Shown here: piece after piece, positions 53,837 to 63,477 of the stretch
Position numbering within the stretch: the first letter of the stretch is position 1
Layout: every line of letters begins with the position of its first letter
Program-made: the position numbers and the translations under genes
Origin: Gammaproteobacteria bacterium
Lineage (GTDB): Bacteria > Pseudomonadota > Gammaproteobacteria > Chromatiales > Chromatiaceae
Length of the DNA stretch: 64,000 bases
Assembly: GCA_020445255.1 (NCBI GenBank)
Contig: JAGRGY010000004.1
Coordinates: 1 to 64,000 of the forward strand
Direction of reading: 5' to 3'
Notes under the pieces: generated by a model
Seen by the model: only the letters and a program-made list of their open reading frames with translations
Databases searched by the model: none
What the model was told of the DNA's origin: nothing

Positions 53837-55807
53837 GTGCACACGCGCCCTCTCGTTGTCGTAACGCTGTTCGTCCTGCTGCTGGCAGGGTCCGCCACAC
53901 TCGCCGCCGACCTGGCGCGCCAACGCACGATGTTCCTTGCTGCCGAAAGCGCGCTTGCGCGCGGAAAGACGGCAGAATTCGCGAAACTGGAATCGGAACT
54001 GCGCGACTACCCGCTGCACCCCTACCTCGTGCATGCAGCATTGTCGAAGCGCATCGACGGCGCGTCTGCGAAAGAGGTACGGGATTTCCTCGCGACCTAC
54101 GACGACACCCCGCTGGCCGCCCAGCTGCGCAACGACTGGCTTGACCGCCTTGCACGGCAAAAGCGCTGGAAGGACTACATCGAATTTTACCAACCGGCGC
54201 GCAGCACCGCGCGCGAATGCACCTACCTGGACGCCCTGATACGCACCGGCCGCGCCGACGAGGCGCTGCCGCAGGTGGACGACATCTGGCTGAGCGGCAG
54301 GTCGCAGCCGGACGCGTGCGACCCGGTGTTCGACGCGTGGACGAAAGCCGGCCAGCGCACCCCGGCCCGGATCTGGCAGCGCATCGCCAAGGCGATGTAC
54401 GCCGGTCAGTCGCAACTGGCGCAATATCTCGCGCGTGCGCTGGGCAGCAATGACCGGAAATGGGTCGACACCTGGGTCGATCTGTACAGGTCTCCGGATC
54501 GCGTCATCGACGATGCGGCGCGTTTCTCGAAGCCGCATCCCTATCGCGAGGCCATGCTCGCGCACGCGGTGCGGCGCATCGCGCGCGGTGACGGCATGCA
54601 GGCGCTGCGATACTGGCAGACGCTGAAGACGCAGTATCCGTTCAGCGACAACGAGGTGGCGCAAACCGAACACTATATCGCCCGCAACCTCGTGCGTGAG
54701 CCTGGGGACGCGGCCTATGCCTTCCTGCGCAGTATCCGGGTCGGCGAACGCGACGAGGATGTCCACGAGGCCCGGGTGCGTGCCGCACTGTTGCGCGAGG
54801 ACTGGCCGCAGGTCGCCGATTGGATCAACGCCATGCCCATCGGCCAGCGTTCGGGGAACGACTGGCAATACTGGCTTGCACGCGCGCTCGAGGCGACCGG
54901 CAAGACCGAGGACGCGAACGCGATTTACGCCGCGGTGGCGTTGGATCGCGGCTACTACGGTTTCCTTGCGGCCGACCGCATCGCCGCCGACTATCACCTC
55001 GCGCATGCCCCGACACCGGTTACCCCTGCACTGGTGCAGGCCGTTGCCGGCGTGGACGGCGTGCGCCGTGCGCGCGAGCTTTTCGCGCTGGACAGACCGA
55101 TCGAGGCCCGACGCGAATGGGAGATGACGACGCGGCGCATGGACGCCTCCCACATGCAGGCGGCCGCGAAACTCGCCGAGCAGTACGGCTGGCATGACCG
55201 TGCGATATTCACGCTCGCCAGGACCGGATACTGGGACGATCTCGAACTGCGCTTCCCTCTCGAACATGCCGATCTGGTCGCGCAGAACGCTACCCGTCAC
55301 GGCATCGACAACGCGTGGATCTTTGCGGTGATGCGCCAGGAAAGTGCGTTCATGAACAACGCGCATTCGCATGCCGGGGCGATGGGCCTGATGCAGCTGA
55401 TGCCGGCGACGGCACGCACTGTCGCACGCCAGGTTCTCAAGCGACCCCCGCCGCGCCGTAGCGAGCTGCTGGATCCCGATACCAACATCGCGCTCGGCAG
55501 CGCCTACCTCAGTCAGATGAAGGCCAAACTCGGTCAGAGCGACGTGCTGGCGACTGCGGCGTACAACGCCGGGCCGCACCGGGTCACGCGCTGGCTGCCG
55601 CCGCACACGCTGCCGGCCGATATCTGGATCGAGCTGGTCCCGTTTAACGAGACCCGCGGCTACCTGCGCCGCGTGCTCGCCTACACGGTGATCTACGAAA
55701 AGCGCATGGGCAAGAACCCGACCCGGCTGCAGGAGCGATTGCACCCAGTGCCTCCGGATCTCGGCCTGCTCGGCGTAGCGGACGCTTCCGCCGACACGGC
55801 CGGCTGA
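53837..55807 (+). CDS. slt: Soluble lytic murein transglycosylase
   Basis: Periplasmic enzyme that cleaves peptidoglycan glycan strands with formation of 1,6-anhydro ends, the substrate class recycled by AnmK. The 656-aa protein has a signal peptide to about residue 23 and a long alpha-superhelical region. The C-terminal catalytic domain has the Glu in MRQESAFMNNAHSHAGAMGLMQLMPATA and the AYNAGPHRVTRWLP motif. The start is GTG at 53837 with AAGGGAAG upstream. Confidence 0.93.
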   Translation: MHTRPLVVVTLFVLLLAGSATLAADLARQRTMFLAAESALARGKTAEFAKLESELRDYPLHPYLVHAALSKRIDGASAKEVRDFLATYDDTPLAAQLRNDWLDRLARQKRWKDYIEFYQPARSTARECTYLDALIRTGRADEALPQVDDIWLSGRSQPDACDPVFDAWTKAGQRTPARIWQRIAKAMYAGQSQLAQYLARALGSNDRKWVDTWVDLYRSPDRVIDDAARFSKPHPYREAMLAHAVRRIARGDGMQALRYWQTLKTQYPFSDNEVAQTEHYIARNLVREPGDAAYAFLRSIRVGERDEDVHEARVRAALLREDWPQVADWINAMPIGQRSGNDWQYWLARALEATGKTEDANAIYAAVALDRGYYGFLAADRIAADYHLAHAPTPVTPALVQAVAGVDGVRRARELFALDRPIEARREWEMTTRRMDASHMQAAAKLAEQYGWHDRAIFTLARTGYWDDLELRFPLEHADLVAQNATRHGIDNAWIFAVMRQESAFMNNAHSHAGAMGLMQLMPATARTVARQVLKRPPPRRSELLDPDTNIALGSAYLSQMKAKLGQSDVLATAAYNAGPHRVTRWLPPHTLPADIWIELVPFNETRGYLRRVLAYTVIYEKRMGKNPTRLQERLHPVPPDLGLLGVADASADTAG

Positions 55808-55929
55808 CGTCGAAAGCCGTTTTAAGCCACCGCGTTCAGCGCGCCGCAACCAACGGTACGCCGACCCGTCGCGTGTCGGAATCGGGGTGACGATCGGGGC
55901 ACAGCATCAGTGCGACCCCAACCGCCCGC

Positions 55930-56565
55930 TCAGCGCAGCTCGTCTTTTGTTACGCCCCCGGTCATGCGCTCACGCACCGCCTTCACCTCGTCGGGGTGCA
56001 TACGCCGAATCAGGTGCTTGACGTAATCCTCTGCGCGTTTGCTCCCGTTGACGTGCGCCAACGACAGCCACTGCAGCGCCGCGGCATCGTCGCGCACCAC
56101 GCCCTTGCCCTCCATCAGCATCTTGCCGAGCGCGAACTGTGCCGTGGCCATGCCCTGGTTCGCCGCCTTAAGGTACCAGTCGACCGCGGCCTCGATATCC
56201 TTCTCCACACCGTACTGGGCAAACCGATACATGGTCCCGACGACATACTGCGCCTTGGCCGAACCCAGGCGCGCGGCACGCAGGTAAAGCGTGCGCGCAC
56301 TGGCTTCATCGGCATCCACACCCGCGCCGTTCGCATACATCCAGGCCAGCGTGATCAATGCGCTTTCATGGTCTTGTTCGGCCGCCTTGTTGAACCAGTG
56401 CAGGGCCTGAGCGTAGTCCAGGCCGACGCCGTCACCATTGCCGTACATCACCCCCAGCCGGAACTGCGCCTCAGCGTTTCCCTCTCGGGCTGCGCGGTGC
56501 ACCGCGGCCTCCGCGCGAAGCTGGTCGGGATTGAATGTGGCGGCTGGTGGTTTGGATTCCGGCAT
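55930..56565 (-). CDS. Sel1-repeat protein
   Basis: A 211-aa protein with four to five Sel1 repeats (for example AQFRLGVMYGNGDGVGLDYAQALHWFNKAAEQ). The C-terminal helix is basic (RMHPDEVKAVRERM). No signal peptide, so probably cytoplasmic. Convergent with slt. Function as a scaffold is inferred from the repeat type only. Confidence 0.85.
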   Translation of the reverse strand: MPESKPPAATFNPDQLRAEAAVHRAAREGNAEAQFRLGVMYGNGDGVGLDYAQALHWFNKAAEQDHESALITLAWMYANGAGVDADEASARTLYLRAARLGSAKAQYVVGTMYRFAQYGVEKDIEAAVDWYLKAANQGMATAQFALGKMLMEGKGVVRDDAAALQWLSLAHVNGSKRAEDYVKHLIRRMHPDEVKAVRERMTGGVTKDELR

Positions 56566-56952
56566 CTCTGATCCTCCGGCGACGCGGCCTCCGCCTGCTG
56601 ATCACGTCCAATCGCGTGCAGCTTCGATTCGTTGGGGTGCCGCCGACGCTGTCACGAATGGCAGGCCGAACGAAACTCATTCGCGAGCCGGATCCCGGGC
56701 GGCACCAAACGCCGGGATCATGATACGCCGGCGCGCGGGCGCATTGGCCACGCCGGTCGCACGGTTGGCATACCGGTCGATCGGCCAGGGTCCTTTGCAC
56801 GCCACGCGCCCGCGGACACCGCTGCTGCAGTCGCGGCGCGATCCGCGGGCATGCCCCATCTCTGGACCAAGGTGCCGCGCCCGTGACGCACATCGCATTC
56901 ACCATGCCCCGGTGTGCCAGCAACAATCCGGTGTCGCTGGCGCGCCGACGCC
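56566..56952. other. Intergenic region (387 bp)
   Basis: No gene is seen. Open frames on both strands are GC-driven and overlap genes in other frames. No terminator with a T-tract or repeat was recognised for the cyclase-like gene ending at 56953. Confidence 0.6.
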
Positions 56953-59256
56953 CTACTCGAGTCGCTTGGCGACACGCTCCAACAGACGCGGGTCCGTGAC
57001 CACCTCATAGAAACGCCGCCCGTCGTCGTGATTCTCCAGCAGCTGCCGCCCCATCCACAGCCTGATGCGACGTTCGCAGATGACGAGCACATGATTCTGG
57101 CCTCGCACGTCGGCACACATCCCGGCGTACAGCGTGTCGGCGCCCTGTGACTGGCGATCGCGCGCCGAAATGCGCGTAAGGGACAATTCCACGTGCAGCT
57201 GGGCAAACGCGGCCGCGTCGAGTTCGATACCGTTGACGTTGTAGCGCACCACTGTCTCGCCACCGTCCTCGTCGCCATGCACTGGCGCGGCGACACACAA
57301 GCCCTGGTTGTCCGGCAGGGTGCACACCTGGCGCAACAAGGCGTGACACGACGACAGGCGACGCGCCTGGTTGATCGCGGGTGAGATCGCCACCTTGCGC
57401 CCATGATCGTAGAGGTAGGTCGGTGCCTCGTCCGCATAAGAGATGCCGACGCCGAGTTCCAGATGGGGCAGGCCCATTCGTTCGTTCTCGGCGTTCATGC
57501 CCGCACCGAATTCGATGATCTGCATCGCCAGACAGCAAGCGCGCGCGACGGCCATGCGAACCGCCGATTCACCACCATGCTCGAGCATCGAGAGCATCAC
57601 CGAGTCACCCTCGACAACCACTTTCTGTCCACCGAAACGCTCGAGCGCGCGCGTGATGGGGTCGTAGAAATTGCGGCTGAAATGTCCGGCCGGGTTGATG
57701 TTCCGCCTGCGCATCTGCGCAACGATATCGCTGGCACCGCGCACGTCGACCTTGATGATCACGTGTCCGACGACCGTGCCATTCGCGTTGTTCACCATGT
57801 CGTCGCGGCAAAACACCTGGACGGTGTCATTGTCGGCGGCCAGCGCCAGGTCGGCGTCGTCGGTAATCAGACGAATGCCATCCATCGCGACCAGCGCACG
57901 CCAGGCAAACTTGAGATCGCGCCGGTATCGCAGGAAGTCGCGGGCAAAACGGGCAATCAGCTGGTGCCGACCGGATTCAGGCCGCCGGCCGTGTTCCTTG
58001 CGCGCCTGGTCGACGCGTCGCGCGAGTGCGGTCGGATCGCTCACACCACCCGTCGAAGCGAGTCGACGCCGGAACTCGCCGCGCGAAACGTCACCGCGCA
58101 GGTAATCAAACAGCAACTGTTCCCCGTCGACGAGACCGATGCCCGGATAGATGTCCGTCAGCGCGTAGGCCGCCCTGATCCGATCCAGCAGTCCCGCATT
58201 GCCGAGGCATCGACGCAGTCTGGAATTCAGGTGGCGCTGCAACCGGCCGATGCCGAGATGCCGCCAGCCACCCGATGCCGGCCAGACCTCGTCCTGGCCG
58301 CCCAGCAGCGCGCAACCGTTGTCCGGTTGATCCATCCAGTTGCCGCTCCAGTCGCCGAGTTCGCTGGCGACGAACAGATGCCTTGCGCGACGCTCGGTTT
58401 CGAGCAGCGAACGCGCACCAGCCTGGTTCTGTCGATTCACACCGGGAAGCAGTGATTCCGCGGGTGCGGGACTGGGAGGAATCTCTACCAGCCCTGGCAG
58501 CCATTCGCCAAACAGCTCCAGCACACAACAATTGACGCGCACCGCGCTGTCGGTATCGTGCAGCAGCAAGGGATAGTGACGAAAGAAATCCCGCGGGTCG
58601 CCGTTGCCCTCGAGCTGCATCAGCGGGTTGGCGAGCATCAGCTCCGGCACCGGCCATGAAAGCCCGAGTACGGACTTGCGCACCTTGCGCAGATAGGCGT
58701 GTTCGATGCGCATCAATTCCCGGATCAGCCGGCGCGCGACAAGGTACCGGACGTGCCAAGACTCGCGAGCCAGCTCCACGGACTGCTGGTGCAGCTGCAG
58801 ACTTTGCCCGCTGCTCCGGTTGGTTGTCGTGCTGCGCGCGTCCTCGAGTTCCGCACGTTGCGCCGCCAATTCGGCATCCACCCGCTGCAGCAGCAGCTTG
58901 AGCGTGGCGACCTCGAACAACTGCACGCGTTCGATGCGATTGTCACTGCGCGCACGCTTTACGACCGCGTTGTGGTGCTCGATCAGGACGCGCCCGAAGC
59001 CCTGGACAATCGACTCGCTGAACGACTGTACCGGCTGGCCCCACAGCTGCATCACCTGCTCGCGGACCAGCGCCTTTACGTAGGTTGAAGCGGCCTTGAA
59101 CAGGCCCGGCCCCAACGCGACATCGATATGGTAGTTGTCGACGCCGCGGGGAAAGCGTTCCAGTCGGAGTCTGGCCAGTTTCGGGCGTTCGAAGCCCTCG
59201 AGCACGGCATCGGTGCCGGGCCGCGAGGTTTTGAGCCAGGGGATTTCGGCGAACAT
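56953..59256 (-). CDS. Large protein with C-terminal class III nucleotidyl cyclase-like domain
   Basis: A 767-aa protein with a roughly 490-residue N-terminal part I cannot assign and a C-terminal cyclase-homology domain (about 495-680). In the latter the two metal-binding aspartates are present (D504 in KVDVRGAS and D551 in VEGDSVM), as are the transition-state N629 and R633 in INQARRL. The residue usually Asp before that motif is Pro626, so base specificity is unclear. No signal peptide or membrane helix is evident. It lies 51 nt downstream of the rsd homologue on the same strand. It may make a cyclic nucleotide or only bind one. Confidence 0.7.
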   Translation of the reverse strand: MFAEIPWLKTSRPGTDAVLEGFERPKLARLRLERFPRGVDNYHIDVALGPGLFKAASTYVKALVREQVMQLWGQPVQSFSESIVQGFGRVLIEHHNAVVKRARSDNRIERVQLFEVATLKLLLQRVDAELAAQRAELEDARSTTTNRSSGQSLQLHQQSVELARESWHVRYLVARRLIRELMRIEHAYLRKVRKSVLGLSWPVPELMLANPLMQLEGNGDPRDFFRHYPLLLHDTDSAVRVNCCVLELFGEWLPGLVEIPPSPAPAESLLPGVNRQNQAGARSLLETERRARHLFVASELGDWSGNWMDQPDNGCALLGGQDEVWPASGGWRHLGIGRLQRHLNSRLRRCLGNAGLLDRIRAAYALTDIYPGIGLVDGEQLLFDYLRGDVSRGEFRRRLASTGGVSDPTALARRVDQARKEHGRRPESGRHQLIARFARDFLRYRRDLKFAWRALVAMDGIRLITDDADLALAADNDTVQVFCRDDMVNNANGTVVGHVIIKVDVRGASDIVAQMRRRNINPAGHFSRNFYDPITRALERFGGQKVVVEGDSVMLSMLEHGGESAVRMAVARACCLAMQIIEFGAGMNAENERMGLPHLELGVGISYADEAPTYLYDHGRKVAISPAINQARRLSSCHALLRQVCTLPDNQGLCVAAPVHGDEDGGETVVRYNVNGIELDAAAFAQLHVELSLTRISARDRQSQGADTLYAGMCADVRGQNHVLVICERRIRLWMGRQLLENHDDGRRFYEVVTDPRLLERVAKRLE

Positions 59257-59307
59257 CGGGATCGGCTGAGCGGGCTAAACGCGATCAGACCGCCTCACGT
59301 CCCGCTC

Positions 59308-59757
59308 TCAGCGCGACGTGAGCGCCTCGATGATCCGGTCTTCCATTTCGATGCGCACGGCCAGTTCCTCGCCGAGCTTGCACAGGTCCCGATCCAGCTG
59401 ATGCAGATCGAGCGCGTGATCGGAAGCGTCGTACTTGTCGTTGAAATCGACCGCCACTTCGGACGCCTCGGCAATCCGTGGGTAGACGTCGCGCGCCACC
59501 ATCACCACCTGCCCGCGGCGTTCTCGCCCTGAAACGATGCGTTCGTAGATCTCGAAGTGACCGAACGCGGAGTAATCGACCAGGACCTGGCAAAACTCCT
59601 GCAGGATGTCGGAGTCAGGCAACTTCTGATCGTAAGGCTCCAACCCGGCCACCCGACAGAACAGCGACAGCATCTGCTGGCGTTCGCCCAATAGCTTGCG
59701 GACCATTTCGTGGGTTCGTTCACGACGATCCGTTTCTCGTGCTTCGCTCATTGTCAT
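59308..59757 (-). CDS. rsd: Rsd/AlgQ family anti-sigma-70 regulator
   Basis: A 149-aa helical protein expected to bind region 4 of sigma-70 and shift RNA polymerase use. It matches Rsd/AlgQ through MVRKLLGERQQMLSLFCRVAGL, LQEFCQVLVDYSAFGHFEIYERI and the C-terminal LGEELAVRIEMEDRIIEAL. Tandem in-frame ATGs lie at 59757 and 59751; the longer frame to 59937 has no homology. It precedes the cyclase-like gene, so the two are likely an operon. Confidence 0.85.
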   Translation of the reverse strand: MTMSEARETDRRERTHEMVRKLLGERQQMLSLFCRVAGLEPYDQKLPDSDILQEFCQVLVDYSAFGHFEIYERIVSGRERRGQVVMVARDVYPRIAEASEVAVDFNDKYDASDHALDLHQLDRDLCKLGEELAVRIEMEDRIIEALTSR

Positions 59758-59918
59758 TGCTGTCTTCTCACAGCCTCCTTTGCGCCCGCGTAGTTTACCC
59801 CGAAACCGGATCGCGTAAACCGCACGCGCCGGCACACGCCGGACCGGCGTTAAAAAAGGGCAACCCGCGGTAAGCCGTGGGGTTCCCTGCGGCACCGGCC
59901 TGTGGAATATTGCACGGC

Positions 59919-60569
59919 GTGAAACGCGTTGCGACATGTTGTCTGTGCGCCCTGCTGTGCCTCGGCCAGCCCGCTCACGCCTACAGCTCGTATGGCGACG
60001 ACAACCCGTTCGTCGAGGCGATGCTGCGCATGATGGAGCTTTTCGGGCTGATCAATCGCGCCCGGCTCCCACTCGGCGTGCCCTATGCCCCGGGTTACGG
60101 CACCTCGACGATCCCGGGGCTCGGCGGACTTTCCGGGATCGGCGCGTATTCAGCGCTCGGCGGCCTGCCCGGCATGTCGCCGATGTCGCCCTGGGCTGGT
60201 GTGCCCGGGGGCAACTGGACCGGTGGCAACCCGATGTCCGGTCTCGGCGGGTGGCCGGGTGGTGTGCCGGGATGGGCAAAGCCCGACCGGCGGGTATGGG
60301 GAGACGCCATCCAGACCGTGGTCGCCGATCTTGATGGCGTCTGGGATCTCAGTGGCGGCGGCGTTGTGGTCATCAAGGGACGCAACGCGCGCCTGCTCGC
60401 AGGCCGATACGGTCACCAGGACTTCTCGATAGCCTACAACGGCACCACCTTCTGGTGGAGCCCCCGCGGCAGCAACACCACCACCGGCTACCGCTACCGC
60501 ATGCGCGACGGGCGCATGATCCTGCGCGACAACCACGGCAAGACCTTATTGATGCGCCGGCGCAACTGA
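59919..60569 (+). CDS. Exported Gly/Pro-rich uncharacterised protein
   Basis: A 216-aa exported protein of unknown function. The signal peptide (to about PAHA/YS) is followed by a Gly/Pro/Met/Ser-rich low-complexity region (about 50-115). A compact C-terminal domain starts at about 125 (VWDLSGGGVVVIKGRNARLL...YRYRMRDGRMILRDNHGKTLLMRRR) and looks like a small beta-barrel. The GTG at 59919 is the likeliest start. No family is recognised. Confidence 0.65.
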   Translation: MKRVATCCLCALLCLGQPAHAYSSYGDDNPFVEAMLRMMELFGLINRARLPLGVPYAPGYGTSTIPGLGGLSGIGAYSALGGLPGMSPMSPWAGVPGGNWTGGNPMSGLGGWPGGVPGWAKPDRRVWGDAIQTVVADLDGVWDLSGGGVVVIKGRNARLLAGRYGHQDFSIAYNGTTFWWSPRGSNTTTGYRYRMRDGRMILRDNHGKTLLMRRRN

Positions 60570-60683
60570 CGATGGGATGACCAGCGCTTGAGCGTCCCCC
60601 TGCCAACAGGGCAAAATCGGGCCGCCGTCGTGTAGCGACGCCGCACTCGCCGCGCAACACCGTCGGGAGCAGTAATCGACACA

Positions 60684-61634
60684 ATGAATATCCAACGCAT
60701 AGCACTGGTCGGCGGATCGGGGTTCGTCGGCCGGCACCTCGCCCGACATCTGCACAATCGCGGCTACATGTGCCGTATCGTCTCCCGCCGTCCGCATCGA
60801 CTGCACGAGATGGGCTCGATCGTCGAAGGTGTCGCCGCCGATCCGTTTGACCGCACGCAACTGACCGCCGCATTCGGTGGCTGCGATGCCGTCATCAATC
60901 TGGTCGGCATCCTGAACAGTGGCGGCAAGCAGCGGAGTTTCCGCCGCGTGCATGTCGACCTGGTCGAAAACCTCGTGGCGGCAGCCCACGACGCCGGCGT
61001 GACCCGCCTGCTGCACATGAGCGCGCTCAATGCCGACCAGAGCAGCGGCAGCAGCCAGTACCTGCGCACCAAGGGCGAAGGCGAGAACCGTGCACATACA
61101 CTGGGCCGGCCATCCATCGCCGTCACCAGCCTGCGGCCTTCGGTGATCTTCGGACCGGATGACGGCTTTCTGAACCGCTTCGCCACGCTGCTGAAGATAC
61201 CCGGTCCGATGCCGCTCGCCTGCCCCGATGCCGTTCTCGCACCGGTGTATATCGGTGATGTCGTGTGCGCGTTCGGCAATGCCCTCGAGGATCGCACGAC
61301 GTTTGGTCGCCGCTACGACCTGTGCGGACCGCACAGCTATACGCTGAGGCAGCTGGTCGAATTCATCGCCGCGCACACCGGCCACCACAAGTGGATCGTG
61401 GGCATGCCGGACTGGGCATCGCGGCTGCAGGCAGCGGTGCTGCAATACGCGCCGGGCAAACCCTTCACGCCGGACAATTACCAGTCTCTGCGCACGCCGA
61501 GCGTCTGCAAACAGGATGGCCTAGCCGCGCTGGGCGTCGAGGCGACATCCCTCGAGAACGCGGGCGCGCGCATCCTGTGTGGCGAGGGCCACCTGGCCCG
61601 CCTGTCCCGTCTGCGTCGGTTGAACCAGCGCTGA
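60684..61634 (+). CDS. NAD-dependent epimerase/dehydratase, complex I NDUFA9-like
   Basis: A 316-aa atypical short-chain dehydrogenase. The cofactor motif is VGGSGFVGRHLARHL. NLVGILNSGG and the segments LLHMSALNADQSSGSSQYLRTKGEGE and SLRPSVIFGPDDGFLNRFATLL are typical of the NDUFA9 group. The usual SDR active-site Tyr-x3-Lys appears as YLRTK. Bacterial members are of unknown role, sometimes linked to quinone or lipid metabolism. The gene stands alone on the plus strand. Confidence 0.83.
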   Translation: MNIQRIALVGGSGFVGRHLARHLHNRGYMCRIVSRRPHRLHEMGSIVEGVAADPFDRTQLTAAFGGCDAVINLVGILNSGGKQRSFRRVHVDLVENLVAAAHDAGVTRLLHMSALNADQSSGSSQYLRTKGEGENRAHTLGRPSIAVTSLRPSVIFGPDDGFLNRFATLLKIPGPMPLACPDAVLAPVYIGDVVCAFGNALEDRTTFGRRYDLCGPHSYTLRQLVEFIAAHTGHHKWIVGMPDWASRLQAAVLQYAPGKPFTPDNYQSLRTPSVCKQDGLAALGVEATSLENAGARILCGEGHLARLSRLRRLNQR

Positions 61635-61658
61635 AACCGCAATCGGCGGTGATCCCGC

Positions 61659-62771
61659 TCAGTCCGCCGCAAGCGGTGCATCCGCCGACAGCATGCGCAG
61701 CCGGTCTCGACGCGCCTCGTTGGAGAGTCCGGCGAGTTCACGGCAGGCGGCGTGGAATGCGCTCATGTCACCGTCGCATCGATCGAGCAACGCGCGCAGC
61801 GCAGGCTCCCACTCGCTGTAGGTTGCAACGCTGGCGAGATGTGCGTTGTTGAGTGGTCGGTCGAACCATCGGTCGTAACGCGGATGATCGCCCGGCACAC
61901 CGCTGACCTGATGGTAGTCGTCCCGCAGCGAGGCGAACACGGCCTGCTTTTCCGCGCTGCGGCGCAGTTCATTGAGATCGCTCGCATAGACCACCTCGAG
62001 CCGACGGCGCGCCATTGCGATCAGGGCGAGAAACTGGCGTCGACCCGCCGCGTTGCGCCGGTGCTGGTCCCGCAGCTGCCGAGTACCATACCGCTCCAGC
62101 CAGCGCCGGATGCCTTCGTGCTCGACCACCGTGGCGTAGGCTTCGTTGAACGCACTGTCTCCGGCGACATAGAGCTGCTGGTGCGCGAGTTCGTGGAACA
62201 GCAGCCCGGCGAATGCATCCAGCGGCCAGTTGATCACGGTACTCGGCACTGGATCATCGAACCATCCCAGCGTCGAATAGGCGGGTACCGGTTCGACCGC
62301 GACGTCCCAGCCATCGGCCACGAGCTCGGCGGCGAGCTCGTCCGCATCGGCCCGGTCGAAATAACCCCGGTAGCTGGCGCAACCAACCACCGGGTAACAC
62401 CACTGGCGCGGCTGCAGCGAGAATGCCGGCGCCGCAACCAGGCTCCACACCATCACCTCGCCCTGAAGCTCGGCGTAAGCGCGATAGCTGCCGTTGTCCG
62501 GCAGACCGAGCTCGTCCGATGCAAACGTTCGCAGGCTGGCGAGCTGGCGCAGCCGCTCGCGTACCCCTGGCGAGGTCGCCGGATCGGCAATGACCTCGGC
62601 CACCGGGCGCGTCGCCGCCATCAGCGCAAAGTGACCGCCAACCGTCTGGGTGTAATAGCCGACCGTCGAACAACCGGACAACAGCAGCGCGGCGACGGCG
62701 AGCATGGCCCGCGCATCGCTGCCGACATCAGATCGGGAAAAAGACCGCCGACGCGACACTTTGAATGACAT
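61659..62771 (-). CDS. Putative lipoprotein zinc aminopeptidase (PF10023-like)
   Basis: A 370-aa protein with an N-terminal lipobox LLLSGCST, so probably a lipoprotein. It has the zinc motif HELAHQ with a downstream glutamate in FNEAYATVVEHEG, giving HExxH plus Glu. The pattern matches proteins annotated as predicted aminopeptidases. With the start at 62771 it overlaps the upstream gene by 44 nt; an ATG at 62705 removes the overlap but leaves a signal peptide without basic residues. Substrate unknown. Confidence 0.72.
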   Translation of the reverse strand: MSFKVSRRRSFSRSDVGSDARAMLAVAALLLSGCSTVGYYTQTVGGHFALMAATRPVAEVIADPATSPGVRERLRQLASLRTFASDELGLPDNGSYRAYAELQGEVMVWSLVAAPAFSLQPRQWCYPVVGCASYRGYFDRADADELAAELVADGWDVAVEPVPAYSTLGWFDDPVPSTVINWPLDAFAGLLFHELAHQQLYVAGDSAFNEAYATVVEHEGIRRWLERYGTRQLRDQHRRNAAGRRQFLALIAMARRRLEVVYASDLNELRRSAEKQAVFASLRDDYHQVSGVPGDHPRYDRWFDRPLNNAHLASVATYSEWEPALRALLDRCDGDMSAFHAACRELAGLSNEARRDRLRMLSADAPLAAD

Positions 62772-63477
62772 TCTTGATCTGCCGGTTGCTGCTGTCGGCG
62801 ATGACCTGGGCCATGTGATCCTGCAGGCCGATCAACTTGCCGGCGATACGTTCGAAGCTCAGATCGCCGCTGCCGACCATCGAGTTGCTGAGCAGGTAGA
62901 AATTGCCCATCGCATCGCGGTCGTGCCCGAGTTTCCAGAACGCAATCTCGAAGTTGCGCGCAAGGTAATAGAGCTTCTGCGGATCGAGCGAGTCGTTGAT
63001 GTAGAACTCGCGCTTGCCGCCGTAGCCATCGAGCAGCATCGTGCGCATCCCGTAGACGAACGCGGCGACCCTGTCACCGCCATATTGTTCGTCGAACGCG
63101 AGGCTGATTGCCACGCTCGAACGCGCGCCACGCAGACCATCGAAGCGTGCCGCAGCGCCTTGCTGGAAAAGCACCATCAGCGCCTGCTCGCGCGACGCGA
63201 ATCCCCCCCTCGACACCTGGTTGGGGTTGCGCACGTACAGCTTGCGCGCCAACTCCTTCAGGTAGCCGATGCTCTGTTGGACGTTGACCTCGGCGACCAT
63301 GTCGACGTCTGCCTTGACCAGATTGCCGATGTGGAAGCTGCGGGCACGAACGGGCTCATCGCGTGCCGTGCCGGAGCCGCACCCGCTCAGTAACAGGGCC
63401 AGCAGCAGTGGCAAACCAAGCACCCGTGCCACGGCGCGTTGCCGGGTCGTCCCGCTCGCGGTTTCAAAGTCGGTCAC
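62728..63477 (-). CDS. Uncharacterised lipoprotein
   Basis: A 249-aa protein with a basic N-region and lipobox LLALLLSGCGSG. The mature part is mostly helical (VQQSIGYLKELARKLYVRNPNQ; FGASREQALMVLFQQG-like region) with no enzymatic motif. The GTG at 63477 follows GAGGGA; an ATG at 63495 is the alternative. It overlaps the methyltransferase gene end by 14 nt and the next lipoprotein gene start, so the three minus-strand genes are likely an operon. Function unknown. Confidence 0.7.
   Translation of the reverse strand: MTDFETASGTTRQRAVARVLGLPLLLALLLSGCGSGTARDEPVRARSFHIGNLVKADVDMVAEVNVQQSIGYLKELARKLYVRNPNQVSRGGFASREQALMVLFQQGAAARFDGLRGARSSVAISLAFDEQYGGDRVAAFVYGMRTMLLDGYGGKREFYINDSLDPQKLYYLARNFEIAFWKLGHDRDAMGNFYLLSNSMVGSGDLSFERIAGKLIGLQDHMAQVIADSSNRQIKNVIQSVASAVFFPI

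Noticed and set aside
53816..55849. 677-codon minus-strand frame over slt
   Set aside because: Antisense of the transglycosylase gene, whose catalytic motifs fix the true strand.
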